Assembly (NCBI GenBank): GCA_963818505.1
Contig: CAWFSJ010000007.1
Span: 124,001-188,000, forward strand
Length of the DNA stretch: 64,000 nt
Direction: 5' to 3'
Source: JADKAV01 sp963818505
Lineage (GTDB): Bacteria > Actinomycetota > Actinomycetes > S36-B12 > UBA10799
Positions within the stretch are counted from its first letter, which is position 1. Every line of letters begins with the position of its first letter. Shown here one piece after another: positions 26,782 through 35,422 of the stretch. Under the pieces are notes generated by a model. The model was given only the letters and a program-made list of their open reading frames with translations. It searched no databases and had not been told where the DNA came from. Made by a program: the position numbers and the translations under genes.

Positions 26782-29700
26782 ACCGCAAGGAGCTGGGCGC
26801 GATCCTGGGCTTCGACCCCAGCGATGAGCAATGGGCGGCCATCAGCGCCCCGATCACAGGTCCGATGCTGGTGCTGGCCGGCGCGGGCTCGGGCAAGACC
26901 GCGGTGATGTCGGCACGGGTCCTCTGGCTGGTGGGCACAGGCCAGGTGGAGCCCGAACATGTACTCGGTCTCACATTCACGAAGAAGGCCGCGGGCGAAC
27001 TCGGATCACGTATCCGCGGGTTGCTCGCGCGTTTACCGCAGGAGCGCCCAGCAGAACAGGGTGATCCCACGATCGCCACGTACCACGCCTTCGCGATGGA
27101 CTTGATCTCCCAATGGGGCCTGCTGGTGGGGGCTGAACCGTCGGCGACCCTGCTCACGCCCACGGATCTGGCGGTGGACACCTTCCGATCGGTGGCCCGC
27201 AGCAAGGTGGCCTGTGAACAGTTCGGGACGTCAGTGATCCGAACGGTGAGTGACCGGGTGAGCAGCCTCGACGATGAATTGTCCGAGCATCTGGTCGCAC
27301 CCGAACAACTGCGCGCGCACGACCAGAAGCTCATCGCGTCCCTGTCAGGCGAAACGGTCAAGGACGCGTTGGATGCGGTCGAGGCCGCGCGGCGCCGGAT
27401 CCTCGCATCTCAGGTTGTGGAGGAGGTGCGCGCAGACAGGTCCCGGCAGGCCGTGGTGGGATTCGCCGACCTCATGAGGCTGGCTGTGGAGGTCAGTCGG
27501 GTCGAGCAGGTTCAACAGGGCCTCCGGGAGCAGTACCAGGTGGTGCTGGTCGATGAGTACCAGGACACCTCCGTTGCCCAGCGGGTCATGCTGCAGAACC
27601 TGTTCGCGCGGGGTTTCCCGCTGACCGCTGTAGGCGATCCGCTGCAGGCGATCTACGGGTGGCGCGGTGCTTCGGTGGCGAACATCGACGGGTTCACCCA
27701 GGACTTCGCGACCGAAGCGGGGCAGGCGCCTGTCCGCACGCTGAGCATCAACCGGCGCTCGGGCACGCTCATCCTGCAGGTGGCCAACGCAGTGGCAGCC
27801 CAGGTCCGCGCCCAGCACCCGGGGGTCATCGGTCTGCAGCCGGCTGGCGAACGTCAGTCCGCGGTCACGGCTGCACTGTTCGACACCTGGGACGCCGAGG
27901 CGCAGTGGCTGGTGACACAGGTACGCGCCCAGTTGGACGGGGGCCGGTCTGCTGAGGAGATCGCTGTGCTGTGCCGGACCAATGCCTATGTGCTGGAGGT
28001 CGCCGCTCGGCTGCGCGAGGCTGGCATCCCGGTGGCCGCGGCAGCGCTGGGCTCGGTTCTGCACCTACCCGAGGTGGTCGAGGTGCTGAGCCTGCTGCGT
28101 GTCCTTGAGACCGCGGACAACGGTTCCCTGATCCGACTGCTCACCGGGCCCCAGTGGCGCATCGGGGACCGGGACCTCGCTGCGCTCGGTGAGCGTGCCC
28201 GATGGCTGGCCGATCCCGGCGGCGTCACCGAGGAGAGCGATTTCGCCAAGGAACTGCAGGATGCTGTTTCGCAGACCGACCCGGTGGACGTGGCGAGCCT
28301 GCTGGAGGCGGTGTACGACCCGGGCTCGCGGGTCAGTGCCCAAGCCCGCGAGCGACTGCTGGAGTTCACGCAGATGCTCGACGCGATGCGTCCGGCCCTC
28401 GTGCTGGGCGTGGAGGAGGCGGCACACCGGGCCGTGGACGTGTGCGGGCTCAGCGTCGAGGTGCGGCTGGGTCCGGCGGCTGAGACGCGCATTGACGGCC
28501 TTGCTGCCCTCTTCGACGTGATCGCGGGTTATCGCAGCGCCCACGACGACCCAGGGGTAGGTGCCTTCCTGCGGTGGCTGGATTTCGCCGAACACCTCGA
28601 CGAGATGCCAGACACGGACTTCCCTGTGCGCGGCAACGCCGTTCGTGTGATGACGGTTCATCGGGCCAAGGGCCTGGAATGGGAGTGTGTCTTCGTTCCT
28701 GCGCTCAGCGATGGTGTCTTCCCATCTTCCATCGGCCGTGCCCTGTGGGTGAGGAACTACAACTGCCTTCCCTACCCCCTGCGCGGCGACAGGGCACGGC
28801 TGCCTTCGCTGGCGGCGTGGGGGCCGGGGGAGTTCAAGAAGGCACAGAAGTCGCTGCATGAGCAGTACAAACTCAACGACCGCTGGGAGGAGGACCGGTT
28901 GGCCTACGTGGCCCTCACGCGCGCGCGGGACGTGCTGTTCGCCAGCGGCTCATGGTGGTCCCACAATGGGATCCTCAAGGCGCCGAGCCCGTACCTGCTC
29001 GAAGTCGCTGACGTGCCAGGAGTCCACCGGGATGAGTGGATCGATGAGGCCTCTGCGACGTGTCCCACGGCGGCGGTCGGCGACGTCGAATGGCCACGCC
29101 CGGATGTGGTGTTCACCCTCGTGCAGCCTCCCGCCTTGACCGATGAGCCACTCACGATCGTCGAATCCGCTTGGCTGGACCGCATCGACACGGACATCCG
29201 GGCGGTGGTCGCGCGGGAGGTGGAACAATCCCGGCCGGTGTCGTCTGTGGACCTGCCAGCCGTGATGAGTACCTCGCTGGTGATGCGCGCGCACTCCGAT
29301 CCCGAGGCACTGGCCCTGGATCTGGCGCGCCCGATGCCGCGCGTGACCAATGAGGCGGCGGCCCGCGGAACCCGCTTCCACGAGTGGGTGGCCGCTCAGT
29401 TCGAGCAGTTGTCCCTGGTGCCCGATTGGGACACCGCCGCTGATGCCGACCTGGCCCCCGACGATCTGCAGGATCTGATCGACGGATATCGGCGGACGCC
29501 TTTCGCACGGTTGGTGCCGCACGCGGTGGAGACCGAGGTTGTGGTCAAGGTGGGCGGTCTTTCGATCATTGGTGTCATCGACGCCGTGTTCGCCAACCCC
29601 GACGGCACCTGGGACGTGGTGGACTGGAAGACCAATCGGGACCACACCGCTGACCCGTTGCAGTTGGCGATCTACCGCGTTGCCTGGGCTCGGCACATGG

Positions 29701-29819
29701 GCGTGCCGCTCGAAGAGGTAGGGGCCGCCTTCGTGTACGTGCGCGATGGTCAGGTGGTCCGCCCCAAACTTCCGGGGGAGGCTCAACTCGAGCAGATGCT
29801 CACAGCCGACGCGTCATAG
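26778..29819 (+). CDS. adnB: AdnB: helicase-nuclease subunit for DNA end resection
   Basis: The 1013-residue partner of AdnA has Walker A AGAGSGKT (34-41), VDEYQDTSVAQ, GDPLQAIYGWRGA and the motif VI region VALTRARD. The C-terminal nuclease domain carries VVDWKTN with Asp949 and Lys951. In mycobacteria AdnB is the main motor of the heterodimer. GTG 26778 overlaps the adnA stop, so the two subunits are made together. Both nuclease centres look intact here. Confidence 0.94.
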   Translation: MNRKELGAILGFDPSDEQWAAISAPITGPMLVLAGAGSGKTAVMSARVLWLVGTGQVEPEHVLGLTFTKKAAGELGSRIRGLLARLPQERPAEQGDPTIATYHAFAMDLISQWGLLVGAEPSATLLTPTDLAVDTFRSVARSKVACEQFGTSVIRTVSDRVSSLDDELSEHLVAPEQLRAHDQKLIASLSGETVKDALDAVEAARRRILASQVVEEVRADRSRQAVVGFADLMRLAVEVSRVEQVQQGLREQYQVVLVDEYQDTSVAQRVMLQNLFARGFPLTAVGDPLQAIYGWRGASVANIDGFTQDFATEAGQAPVRTLSINRRSGTLILQVANAVAAQVRAQHPGVIGLQPAGERQSAVTAALFDTWDAEAQWLVTQVRAQLDGGRSAEEIAVLCRTNAYVLEVAARLREAGIPVAAAALGSVLHLPEVVEVLSLLRVLETADNGSLIRLLTGPQWRIGDRDLAALGERARWLADPGGVTEESDFAKELQDAVSQTDPVDVASLLEAVYDPGSRVSAQARERLLEFTQMLDAMRPALVLGVEEAAHRAVDVCGLSVEVRLGPAAETRIDGLAALFDVIAGYRSAHDDPGVGAFLRWLDFAEHLDEMPDTDFPVRGNAVRVMTVHRAKGLEWECVFVPALSDGVFPSSIGRALWVRNYNCLPYPLRGDRARLPSLAAWGPGEFKKAQKSLHEQYKLNDRWEEDRLAYVALTRARDVLFASGSWWSHNGILKAPSPYLLEVADVPGVHRDEWIDEASATCPTAAVGDVEWPRPDVVFTLVQPPALTDEPLTIVESAWLDRIDTDIRAVVAREVEQSRPVSSVDLPAVMSTSLVMRAHSDPEALALDLARPMPRVTNEAAARGTRFHEWVAAQFEQLSLVPDWDTAADADLAPDDLQDLIDGYRRTPFARLVPHAVETEVVVKVGGLSIIGVIDAVFANPDGTWDVVDWKTNRDHTADPLQLAIYRVAWARHMGVPLEEVGAAFVYVRDGQVVRPKLPGEAQLEQMLTADAS

Positions 29820-30614
29820 GGAGAAATCCGCCGTGATCGCGCAGTGGTCGGACACGGGCAGCGGATGTACGCCCGCGGAGTGCGGTTTGACGCCGTCGGC
29901 CAGTATGTGGTCGAACCTCACCCGCGGCTTGAACACGGGGTAGGTGGGCCCTAGTTCCGCCTCGGACCAGCCCGTCACCCGTGCCGGGATGTGGCCGGGC
30001 AGGTTGAAGTCGCCCATGAGGATCAGCGGGCGCGGCAGGCTAGCCAGCCAGGCCTTGACCTTGCGCAGTTGGCTGATGTTGAAAAGGGGAACGAACGACA
30101 GGTGAGCCGTGGCAACAGTCACCGGTGTCGGTAGATCCAGGACCGCGGCAAGGGCCGCCCTCGGCTCGTCCGGGACACGCAGGAACTTCGGCCGAGGGTC
30201 TCCAGGCACCAACAGGGGCAGGGTCCTCTTGGACGGCTCCATCATCAGGTGGTGCCACTGCAGTACCGGTATCCGGCTGACCAGGCCCACCCCGTACAGC
30301 GGGTTGTCGTACTCGCCGCGCGAGGCCGCCTCGATGTCGGCGTCGGTGCTCGGACGAAACGTCGCCCCGGGCCCAGGCGTGCCGACCACCGTGGGTACGA
30401 ACCGCCAGTACGAGGCGTCCAGTGCCGAAGCGACCACGGCCGTCTGATCGGTCATGTTGCTACGAGCCTGGGCCGCGTCGACCTCTTGCAGGCCGAGCAC
30501 GTCGCAGTCGAGTTGGCGCACCGCATCGATCAGCGCGTCCGTGTCTGCCTCCACAGCGCCGCCGAGCACGCGCATCCCGTGTAGGAGGTTGAAGCTGGCG
30601 ACCCGTAACTTCAC
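29814..30614 (-). CDS. Endonuclease/exonuclease/phosphatase family protein
   Basis: The 266-residue protein has the metal-dependent phosphodiesterase fold shared with DNase I and inositol phosphatases: ASFNLL with Asn9, LGLQEVD, TAHLSFVP, LMGDFNLPG, FDHILADG and the final SDHCAI. It lacks a signal peptide, so acts in the cytoplasm. Substrate could be DNA, nucleotide or a phospho-lipid head group. It overlaps the end of adnB by 6 bases and follows the acyltransferase on the same strand. Confidence 0.88.
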   Translation of the reverse strand: MKLRVASFNLLHGMRVLGGAVEADTDALIDAVRQLDCDVLGLQEVDAAQARSNMTDQTAVVASALDASYWRFVPTVVGTPGPGATFRPSTDADIEAASRGEYDNPLYGVGLVSRIPVLQWHHLMMEPSKRTLPLLVPGDPRPKFLRVPDEPRAALAAVLDLPTPVTVATAHLSFVPLFNISQLRKVKAWLASLPRPLILMGDFNLPGHIPARVTGWSEAELGPTYPVFKPRVRFDHILADGVKPHSAGVHPLPVSDHCAITADFSL

Positions 30615-30615
30615 C

Positions 30616-31788
30616 TCAGCGAGCCTGTTCTCCGGCTTCCTCTGTGGGGACCGCCCGCACTCCGACCTTGCTGCGCATCCATTCGCGGGCGGGTTCCTCC
30701 ACCCGTCGCCACATCAGGTAGGCCAGGCCCACAGTCGAGGCGATCAGGAACAGCGTGCTGAGCAGGTAGAGCGGTCCGCTCTCGATCCCGATCACGTCCA
30801 TGCCTGCGCGCCACAGTCCGTACCAGACGATGTGGATCAAGTAGAGCGAGTACGAGATGAAACCGCCGAGGACAAGGGTGTGTGTGCTCAGGAACTTCGA
30901 GGGCCTGCCATTGCTCAATGCCAGGGCGCCGATCCACAACACGAGCAGCGGAATGACGACCACGTAGCCGCGCGGCGCCTCGTCAGGCAGACCCTCCCAC
31001 TGCAGCGCCGGGGTATTGCCCATCACCACGGCGATGACCAGAATCGCTACCGGAACCACCCAGGCCAAGATTGCCGCAGGCCGCTTGGACGACGGATTGT
31101 CCTGCCACTTGCGCACCGCCAGGTAGGTGAAGCTTCCAGCGGTGAACTCGGTCGCGATCCGGATCGTGCTGGCCCAGCCCTGAACGAGGAACGGGTCGTT
31201 GTCCCGGGTGATCCCGATGTAGAGCAGCGGGGTCAGGCACAGGAAGGCGATGCCAGCCAGGGCGACCGGAGCGAGCCTGTCGCGCACGCGCCACAGGATG
31301 AGGACCAGCAACGGGAAGAACAGGTAGGCCAGCCATTCCATCGACAACGACCAGGCGGGGAAGTTCCAGCCCCGTGAGGGATCCGGACCCCATTCCTGGA
31401 TCATCAGCACCTGCTTGAGGTACGACGGGAACGTCATCCAGTCGCGGCGACCTTCACCGGTCACCATCCCTTGGGCCAGGGCTGCGAGCCCCGCGACGTT
31501 GAGCATCACGAAGTACACCGGGTAAACCCTGGCCAGGCGCAGCCACCAGAAGTTGAGGCTGCCCGACCAGGTCAATGTCGAGCCCATGCGTTTCAGGTAG
31601 GTGTGGGTCAGGATGAAGCCCGACAAGGCGAAGAAGAGATCGACACCGACAGATCCCAGCCGCAGGAACTCATGCAGGATCGGTACGAGCAAGCCGCTGG
31701 CAGCCAGCGCCGGCTGGAAGTGGTAGAGCATCACCCAGGCGGCTGCGATGAAGCGCACGCCTGTGAGCTGCCGAATGAAATCGCCCAT
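30616..31788 (-). CDS. Acyltransferase family 3 (OafA/YrhL-like) membrane protein
   Basis: The 390-residue protein has about ten membrane helices and the family's early Arg-His pair in GVRFIAAAWVMLYHF. SVGVDLFFALSGFILTHTY and the SMEWLAYLFFPLLV segment are also typical. Such enzymes O-acetylate or succinylate cell-wall glycans, lipids or antibiotics. ATG 31788 is chosen because upstream sequence runs into the divergent nudC gene. It has no counterpart at this place in the mycobacterial order I know and may be an insertion into the conserved block. Confidence 0.88.
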   Translation of the reverse strand: MGDFIRQLTGVRFIAAAWVMLYHFQPALAASGLLVPILHEFLRLGSVGVDLFFALSGFILTHTYLKRMGSTLTWSGSLNFWWLRLARVYPVYFVMLNVAGLAALAQGMVTGEGRRDWMTFPSYLKQVLMIQEWGPDPSRGWNFPAWSLSMEWLAYLFFPLLVLILWRVRDRLAPVALAGIAFLCLTPLLYIGITRDNDPFLVQGWASTIRIATEFTAGSFTYLAVRKWQDNPSSKRPAAILAWVVPVAILVIAVVMGNTPALQWEGLPDEAPRGYVVVIPLLVLWIGALALSNGRPSKFLSTHTLVLGGFISYSLYLIHIVWYGLWRAGMDVIGIESGPLYLLSTLFLIASTVGLAYLMWRRVEEPAREWMRSKVGVRAVPTEEAGEQAR

Positions 31789-31824
31789 GCTGGCCAATCC
31801 TGACACAGAGGTTACGGTTGGCTG

Positions 31825-32673
31825 GTGTGGCCCACCGCAGAGCCCGACTTCTTCGACCGTGACGAGTCGTTGCGCCTGGACGCTTCGCGTCTCGATCAAC
31901 TTTGGGACCACCCTGAAAGACGCGTTGTGGCCGTTCACAAGGGACACGTGGATGTTGGCGCTGGATCGTCGGGTGAACGCGCAGATGCCATCCTGCTCGG
32001 TCTGGTCGGGTCGGTGCCCTGGTTCGCCGTGCGGGGTCGCACGGCCACAACCGTGGATCTGCGCTCGGTGGCCGACGAACTGGATCCGGTGGAACGTTCG
32101 GCGGCGCTCACGGCCGTGGCGCTGGACAACTGGCACGCCAACCACACCCACTGCCCCCGCTGTGGGTCGCCCACCGACACTGTCCGGGCGGGGTGGGTGC
32201 GCCAATGCCCGCGTGACGGCTCCGAGCACTTCCCGCGCACCGACCCCGCCGTGATCACGCTGGTGATCGACGATGAACAACGCGCCCTGCTCGGGCGGCG
32301 TGCGGTGTGGCCGCAGGGTTGGTACTCCACGCTGGCAGGCTTCGTCGAGCCGGGCGAGACGTTCGAGCAGGCCGTGGTCCGCGAGGTTGCGGAGGAGGCC
32401 AACGTCGTGGTGGACGTCGCGGGTGTGCAGTATCGCGCGACACAACCGTGGCCGTTCCCCTCGTCCATCATGATCGCCTGCACAGCCCGTACCCATGCCC
32501 AGCCCACCACACCCGACGGGGAGGAGATCGCGGAGACGATCTGGGTCAGCCGTGAGCAGTTCCGGGCCAGTGCTGAGCAGGGCGCCCTTCGCATCCCACC
32601 GCGCATCTCAGTGGCTCATCATCTGATCGCCGACTGGTACGGGCAGTCGGTCCCGCACACGTGGAGCAGGTGA
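31825..32673 (+). CDS. nudC: NAD(+) diphosphatase NudC
   Basis: The 282-residue hydrolase cleaves NAD(H) and may decap NAD-capped RNA. The Nudix box GFVEPGETFEQAVVREVAEE and the NudC-specific TQPWPFPSS are present. The zinc ribbon has Cys110, Cys113 and Cys128, but the fourth usual cysteine is replaced by Asp131 (CPRDG). HFPRTDPAVI follows as in the family. GTG 31825 is the start. NudC next to UvrD2 is the mycobacterial order, though the mycoredoxin gene that lies between them there is missing. Confidence 0.93.
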   Translation: MWPTAEPDFFDRDESLRLDASRLDQLWDHPERRVVAVHKGHVDVGAGSSGERADAILLGLVGSVPWFAVRGRTATTVDLRSVADELDPVERSAALTAVALDNWHANHTHCPRCGSPTDTVRAGWVRQCPRDGSEHFPRTDPAVITLVIDDEQRALLGRRAVWPQGWYSTLAGFVEPGETFEQAVVREVAEEANVVVDVAGVQYRATQPWPFPSSIMIACTARTHAQPTTPDGEEIAETIWVSREQFRASAEQGALRIPPRISVAHHLIADWYGQSVPHTWSR

Positions 32674-32731
32674 GACCACCTATCCACAGGGGGATCACGA
32701 GGATGTCAGAGCCGGGTGTGAGGATCGACGC

Positions 32732-34729
32732 GTGCACCCTGATGAGATCCTCGCGCCCCTCGACCCCGAGCAGGCCGAGGTGGCTCGTGCGGTCAGCGGC
32801 CCGGTCGTGGTTCTCGCGGGTGCGGGAACCGGCAAGACGCGGGCGCTGACCCACCGGGTTGCTTATGCCGTGGCCACCGGTTCCATGGATCCGCGGCGCA
32901 GCCTCGTCGTCACATTCACCACGCGGGCGGCCGGGGAGTTCGGCAGACGTTTGCGGGCCATGGCCGTGCCGGATGTGCGTGTGCGAACCGTTCACTCCGA
33001 AGCCCTGCGGCAGTTGCAGTGGATGTGGCCGAGGGCCGTTGGTGGACAACTGCCCAGGATCCAATCGTCGAAGTACCCCTTGGTGATGACGGCCCTGCAG
33101 AAGGCCGGGATCAGGCTCGACGATGCCGGTCGCAGGGATGTGACCAGCGAGATCGAACGCGCCAAAGCCGTGGGCCTGTCCCCGGACCAGGTCACCAGTG
33201 ACGGGGTGCTGGCGCAGCGATTGGGTGAGGTGTACCAGGGGTATGAAGACGCAAAGGCCGCCGCCGGTGTCCTCGATTTCGAGGACATCCTGCTGCTGAA
33301 TGCCGGACTGATCGCGGACAACATCACACTGGCCGAGCAGGTTCGGCAGTGGTGCCGGTGGGTGACGGTCGACGAGTACCAGGACGTGTCGCCGCTGCAG
33401 CAGCGCGTGATCGAGGGCTGGCTGGGAAGTGGCGAACAGTTGTGCGTGGTCGGTGATCCCTCCCAGACGATCTACACGTTCGCCGGGGCCACAAGTGAGT
33501 ACCTGTTGTCGTTCCGGTCCAGGTGGCCGCAGGCGGCAGCGCTGCAATTGACCCGCTCCTACCGCTGCTCCCCGCAGATCGTGGGCCTGGCGAACAAGGT
33601 GCTGGACGGCGGCCACGGCCGGGAACGCCTGCAGTTGGTGTCTCAGCGGGAACCCGGTCCACCGGTCAGCACCAAGGTCTACGACGACGAGCAGGACGAG
33701 GCGGCGGCTGTCGCCCAGGCGATCAAGTCCCTGCTGGAGTCCGTCCCCGCCGAGAAGGTGGCCATTCTGGTGCGGATCAACGCCATGACCGCCCGCTTCG
33801 AAGCGGCCCTGCACGCCCAGGGGATCGCCTATACGGTCCGGGGCAGTGCCCGGTTCATGCAAAGACCCGAGGTCAAGAGGGCGGTCTCGCTACTTCGGGT
33901 GGCAGCCAGGCACGACAGTGAAGGGCCGGTCGCCGAGCAGGTGGCGGCCGCTCTGGAACCGGTCGGTTACACCCCGACCCCGCCCCTGGGCCAGGCCCAA
34001 CGTGAGCAGTGGGAGTCACTGGCGGCCCTGGTGGGCCTCGCGGGGTCCCACACATCGATGACGGCACTGATCGCCGACCTCGACGAACGGGCCGAGAACG
34101 ACGACGCCCCCGTCGCGGCTGCCGTAACCATCGCCTCGCTGCACTCTGCGAAGGGCCTGGAGTGGGACGCGGTGTTCATGCCGGGGCTGCACGAGGGCGG
34201 GCTACCGCTGCGATACCAGGGCGAGTTCGTCGATATCGACGAGGAGCGACGGTTGTTCTACGTCGGGATCACCCGTGCCCGGGACGTGTTGGAACTCTCC
34301 TACGCAGCTCGGGGGTCACGTCGCGACACTCGCCAGCCGTCGAGATTCCTGCCGGATGCGCAACGCCGGAAAGCCCCTGCGAAGCCTGCCAAGCGAGAGG
34401 TCGCCGGCTGTAGTGTCTGCGGCAAGCGCCTGAGCAGCGGGGTCGAACGGGCGTTGGGTACCTGCCGCACGTGCCCCAGTGACGTGCCCATCGGCCTGGT
34501 CGAGGCACTGCGCAGTTGGCGCAGCGGCGTCGTTGCGCAGCGCCGGGAAGCAACGGGTAAGGCCATCCCGGCGTTCTTGGTGGCCACGGATGCCGTCCTC
34601 ATCGGCATCGCCCGGACGCGGCCGACGAACCGAAGCGCACTGGCCGGGGTCCGTGGGATCCACAAGGCGTTGGTCGCCGACCACAGCGAGGAACTGCTCG
34701 CGATCGTGGCTGCGAACCCCGTTGCGTAG
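32732..34729 (+). CDS. uvrD2: UvrD2-type DNA helicase with tetracysteine and HRDC domains
   Basis: The 665-residue superfamily 1A helicase has Walker A AGAGTGKT (29-36), VDEYQDVSPLQQ, GDPSQTIYTFAGA and VGITRARD. The linker carries the zinc-binding cysteines Cys560, Cys563, Cys578 and Cys581, followed by a C-terminal HRDC domain (PIGLVEALRSWR through VRGIHKALV). This combination is the mark of actinobacterial UvrD2, which is essential in mycobacteria. GTG 32732 is the start. The whiB7 promoter overlaps its 3' end. Confidence 0.94.
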   Translation: MHPDEILAPLDPEQAEVARAVSGPVVVLAGAGTGKTRALTHRVAYAVATGSMDPRRSLVVTFTTRAAGEFGRRLRAMAVPDVRVRTVHSEALRQLQWMWPRAVGGQLPRIQSSKYPLVMTALQKAGIRLDDAGRRDVTSEIERAKAVGLSPDQVTSDGVLAQRLGEVYQGYEDAKAAAGVLDFEDILLLNAGLIADNITLAEQVRQWCRWVTVDEYQDVSPLQQRVIEGWLGSGEQLCVVGDPSQTIYTFAGATSEYLLSFRSRWPQAAALQLTRSYRCSPQIVGLANKVLDGGHGRERLQLVSQREPGPPVSTKVYDDEQDEAAAVAQAIKSLLESVPAEKVAILVRINAMTARFEAALHAQGIAYTVRGSARFMQRPEVKRAVSLLRVAARHDSEGPVAEQVAAALEPVGYTPTPPLGQAQREQWESLAALVGLAGSHTSMTALIADLDERAENDDAPVAAAVTIASLHSAKGLEWDAVFMPGLHEGGLPLRYQGEFVDIDEERRLFYVGITRARDVLELSYAARGSRRDTRQPSRFLPDAQRRKAPAKPAKREVAGCSVCGKRLSSGVERALGTCRTCPSDVPIGLVEALRSWRSGVVAQRREATGKAIPAFLVATDAVLIGIARTRPTNRSALAGVRGIHKALVADHSEELLAIVAANPVA

Positions 34730-34751
34730 AATGGCGTTCGCAACGTAGATT
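34722..34751 (+). promoter_or_regulatory. Candidate whiB7 promoter
   Basis: TTGCGT (34722-34727) and TAGATT (34746-34751) are separated by 18 bases and end about 30 bases before the leader ORF. CGTTGCG (34720-34726) and CGCAACG (34739-34745) form an inverted repeat across the spacer, which could be an operator. TAGAAT at 34727 is a second possible -10 box. Confidence 0.4.
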
Positions 34752-34781
34752 GTCCTGGGACACACAGAGAGGAGCAGCACG

Positions 34782-34847
34782 ATGACCAAGATCACTTTCG
34801 ACGCGGTGGCTTTTGCTGCTGCCTACTGCGCGGTGCGTCCTGGATAG
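34782..34847 (+). CDS. Alanine-rich leader peptide (whiB7 uORF)
   Basis: A 21-codon ORF begins at ATG 34782 with a strong GAGAGGAG site seven bases upstream. Six of its 21 residues are alanine, with three in a row near the middle (AFAAAYCA). It ends 18 bases before a Rho-independent terminator that precedes whiB7. Mycobacterial whiB7 leaders are known to use an upstream ORF and terminator as a translation-sensing attenuator, and this arrangement copies it. Slow translation of the alanine codons would favour antitermination (inference). Confidence 0.82.
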   Translation: MTKITFDAVAFAAAYCAVRPG

Positions 34848-34865
34848 CACTCTTGATTTCCACCA

Positions 34866-34896
34866 GGCCGCGGCGCAAACCGCGGCCTTTTTGTTT
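34866..34896 (+). terminator. Rho-independent terminator/attenuator before whiB7
   Basis: GGCCGCGG (34866-34873) and CCGCGGCC (34880-34887) form a perfect 8-bp GC stem with loop CGCAAA, followed at once by TTTTTGTTT. It sits between the leader ORF and the whiB7 ribosome site (GGAGG at 34906-34910), so it would stop transcription before whiB7 unless read through. Confidence 0.9.
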
Positions 34897-34916
34897 GCCC
34901 GATTTGGAGGTGAAGT

Positions 34917-35217
34917 ATGACTGCTGAGATCCCATGTGTGGCCGGTCCGGCCGACCTGTGGTTCTCCGACGTACCCGACGAGATCGACCGTGCCCGTGGC
35001 GCGTGCATCGGCTGTCCCTTGCGACGTGATTGTCTGACCGGTGCACTGGACAGGGGTGAGACGTGTGGCGTTTGGGGAGGCGAACTGTTCCTCGGCGGTC
35101 TACCCTGTGCCTTCCCCCAAGCGCAATGGGCGGCCCCGCAAGGACGCGGTCCAGACCGATGCTGTGGCGAAGGAACGGATGACGCGCCGGATCGGGGAAG
35201 TGCTCGCTTCGGTCTGA
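34917..35217 (+). CDS. whiB7: WhiB7-like transcription factor, frameshifted as sequenced
   Basis: From ATG 34917 the frame encodes a Wbl domain: Cys7, then ACIGCPLRRDC and the turn CGVWGGELF. Four cysteines would hold the 4Fe-4S cluster. After about GGELFLGG the annotated frame runs on without family resemblance to a stop at 35432. In the +1 frame from about 35101 the sequence continues YPVPSPKRNGRPRKDAV and stops at 35215-35217. GRPRK is the WhiB7 AT-hook, so one extra base lies between about 35092 and 35106. WhiB7 activates intrinsic antibiotic-resistance genes with the primary sigma factor. The break may be real, a sequencing error, or unlikely programmed slippage. The gene follows uvrD2 as in mycobacteria. 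Confidence 0.85.
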
Positions 35218-35422
35218 AATCCGCATCAACAACTCCTGGGGTCACCTTGGACCCACTCGAGGTGACCTCAGGACGATCTGGGAATGCGTCATTCTGGTTG
35301 ACCACATCGCGCTCCTGCTTGGTCTACGCACTGATGATGGGCAGTGCGTACGCGTTCAGCTTGCGTGCCACCAATGACGCGGGCACGTCGGTGGCAAGTC
35401 TCACCGGTCTCAGCGTCGTGGG

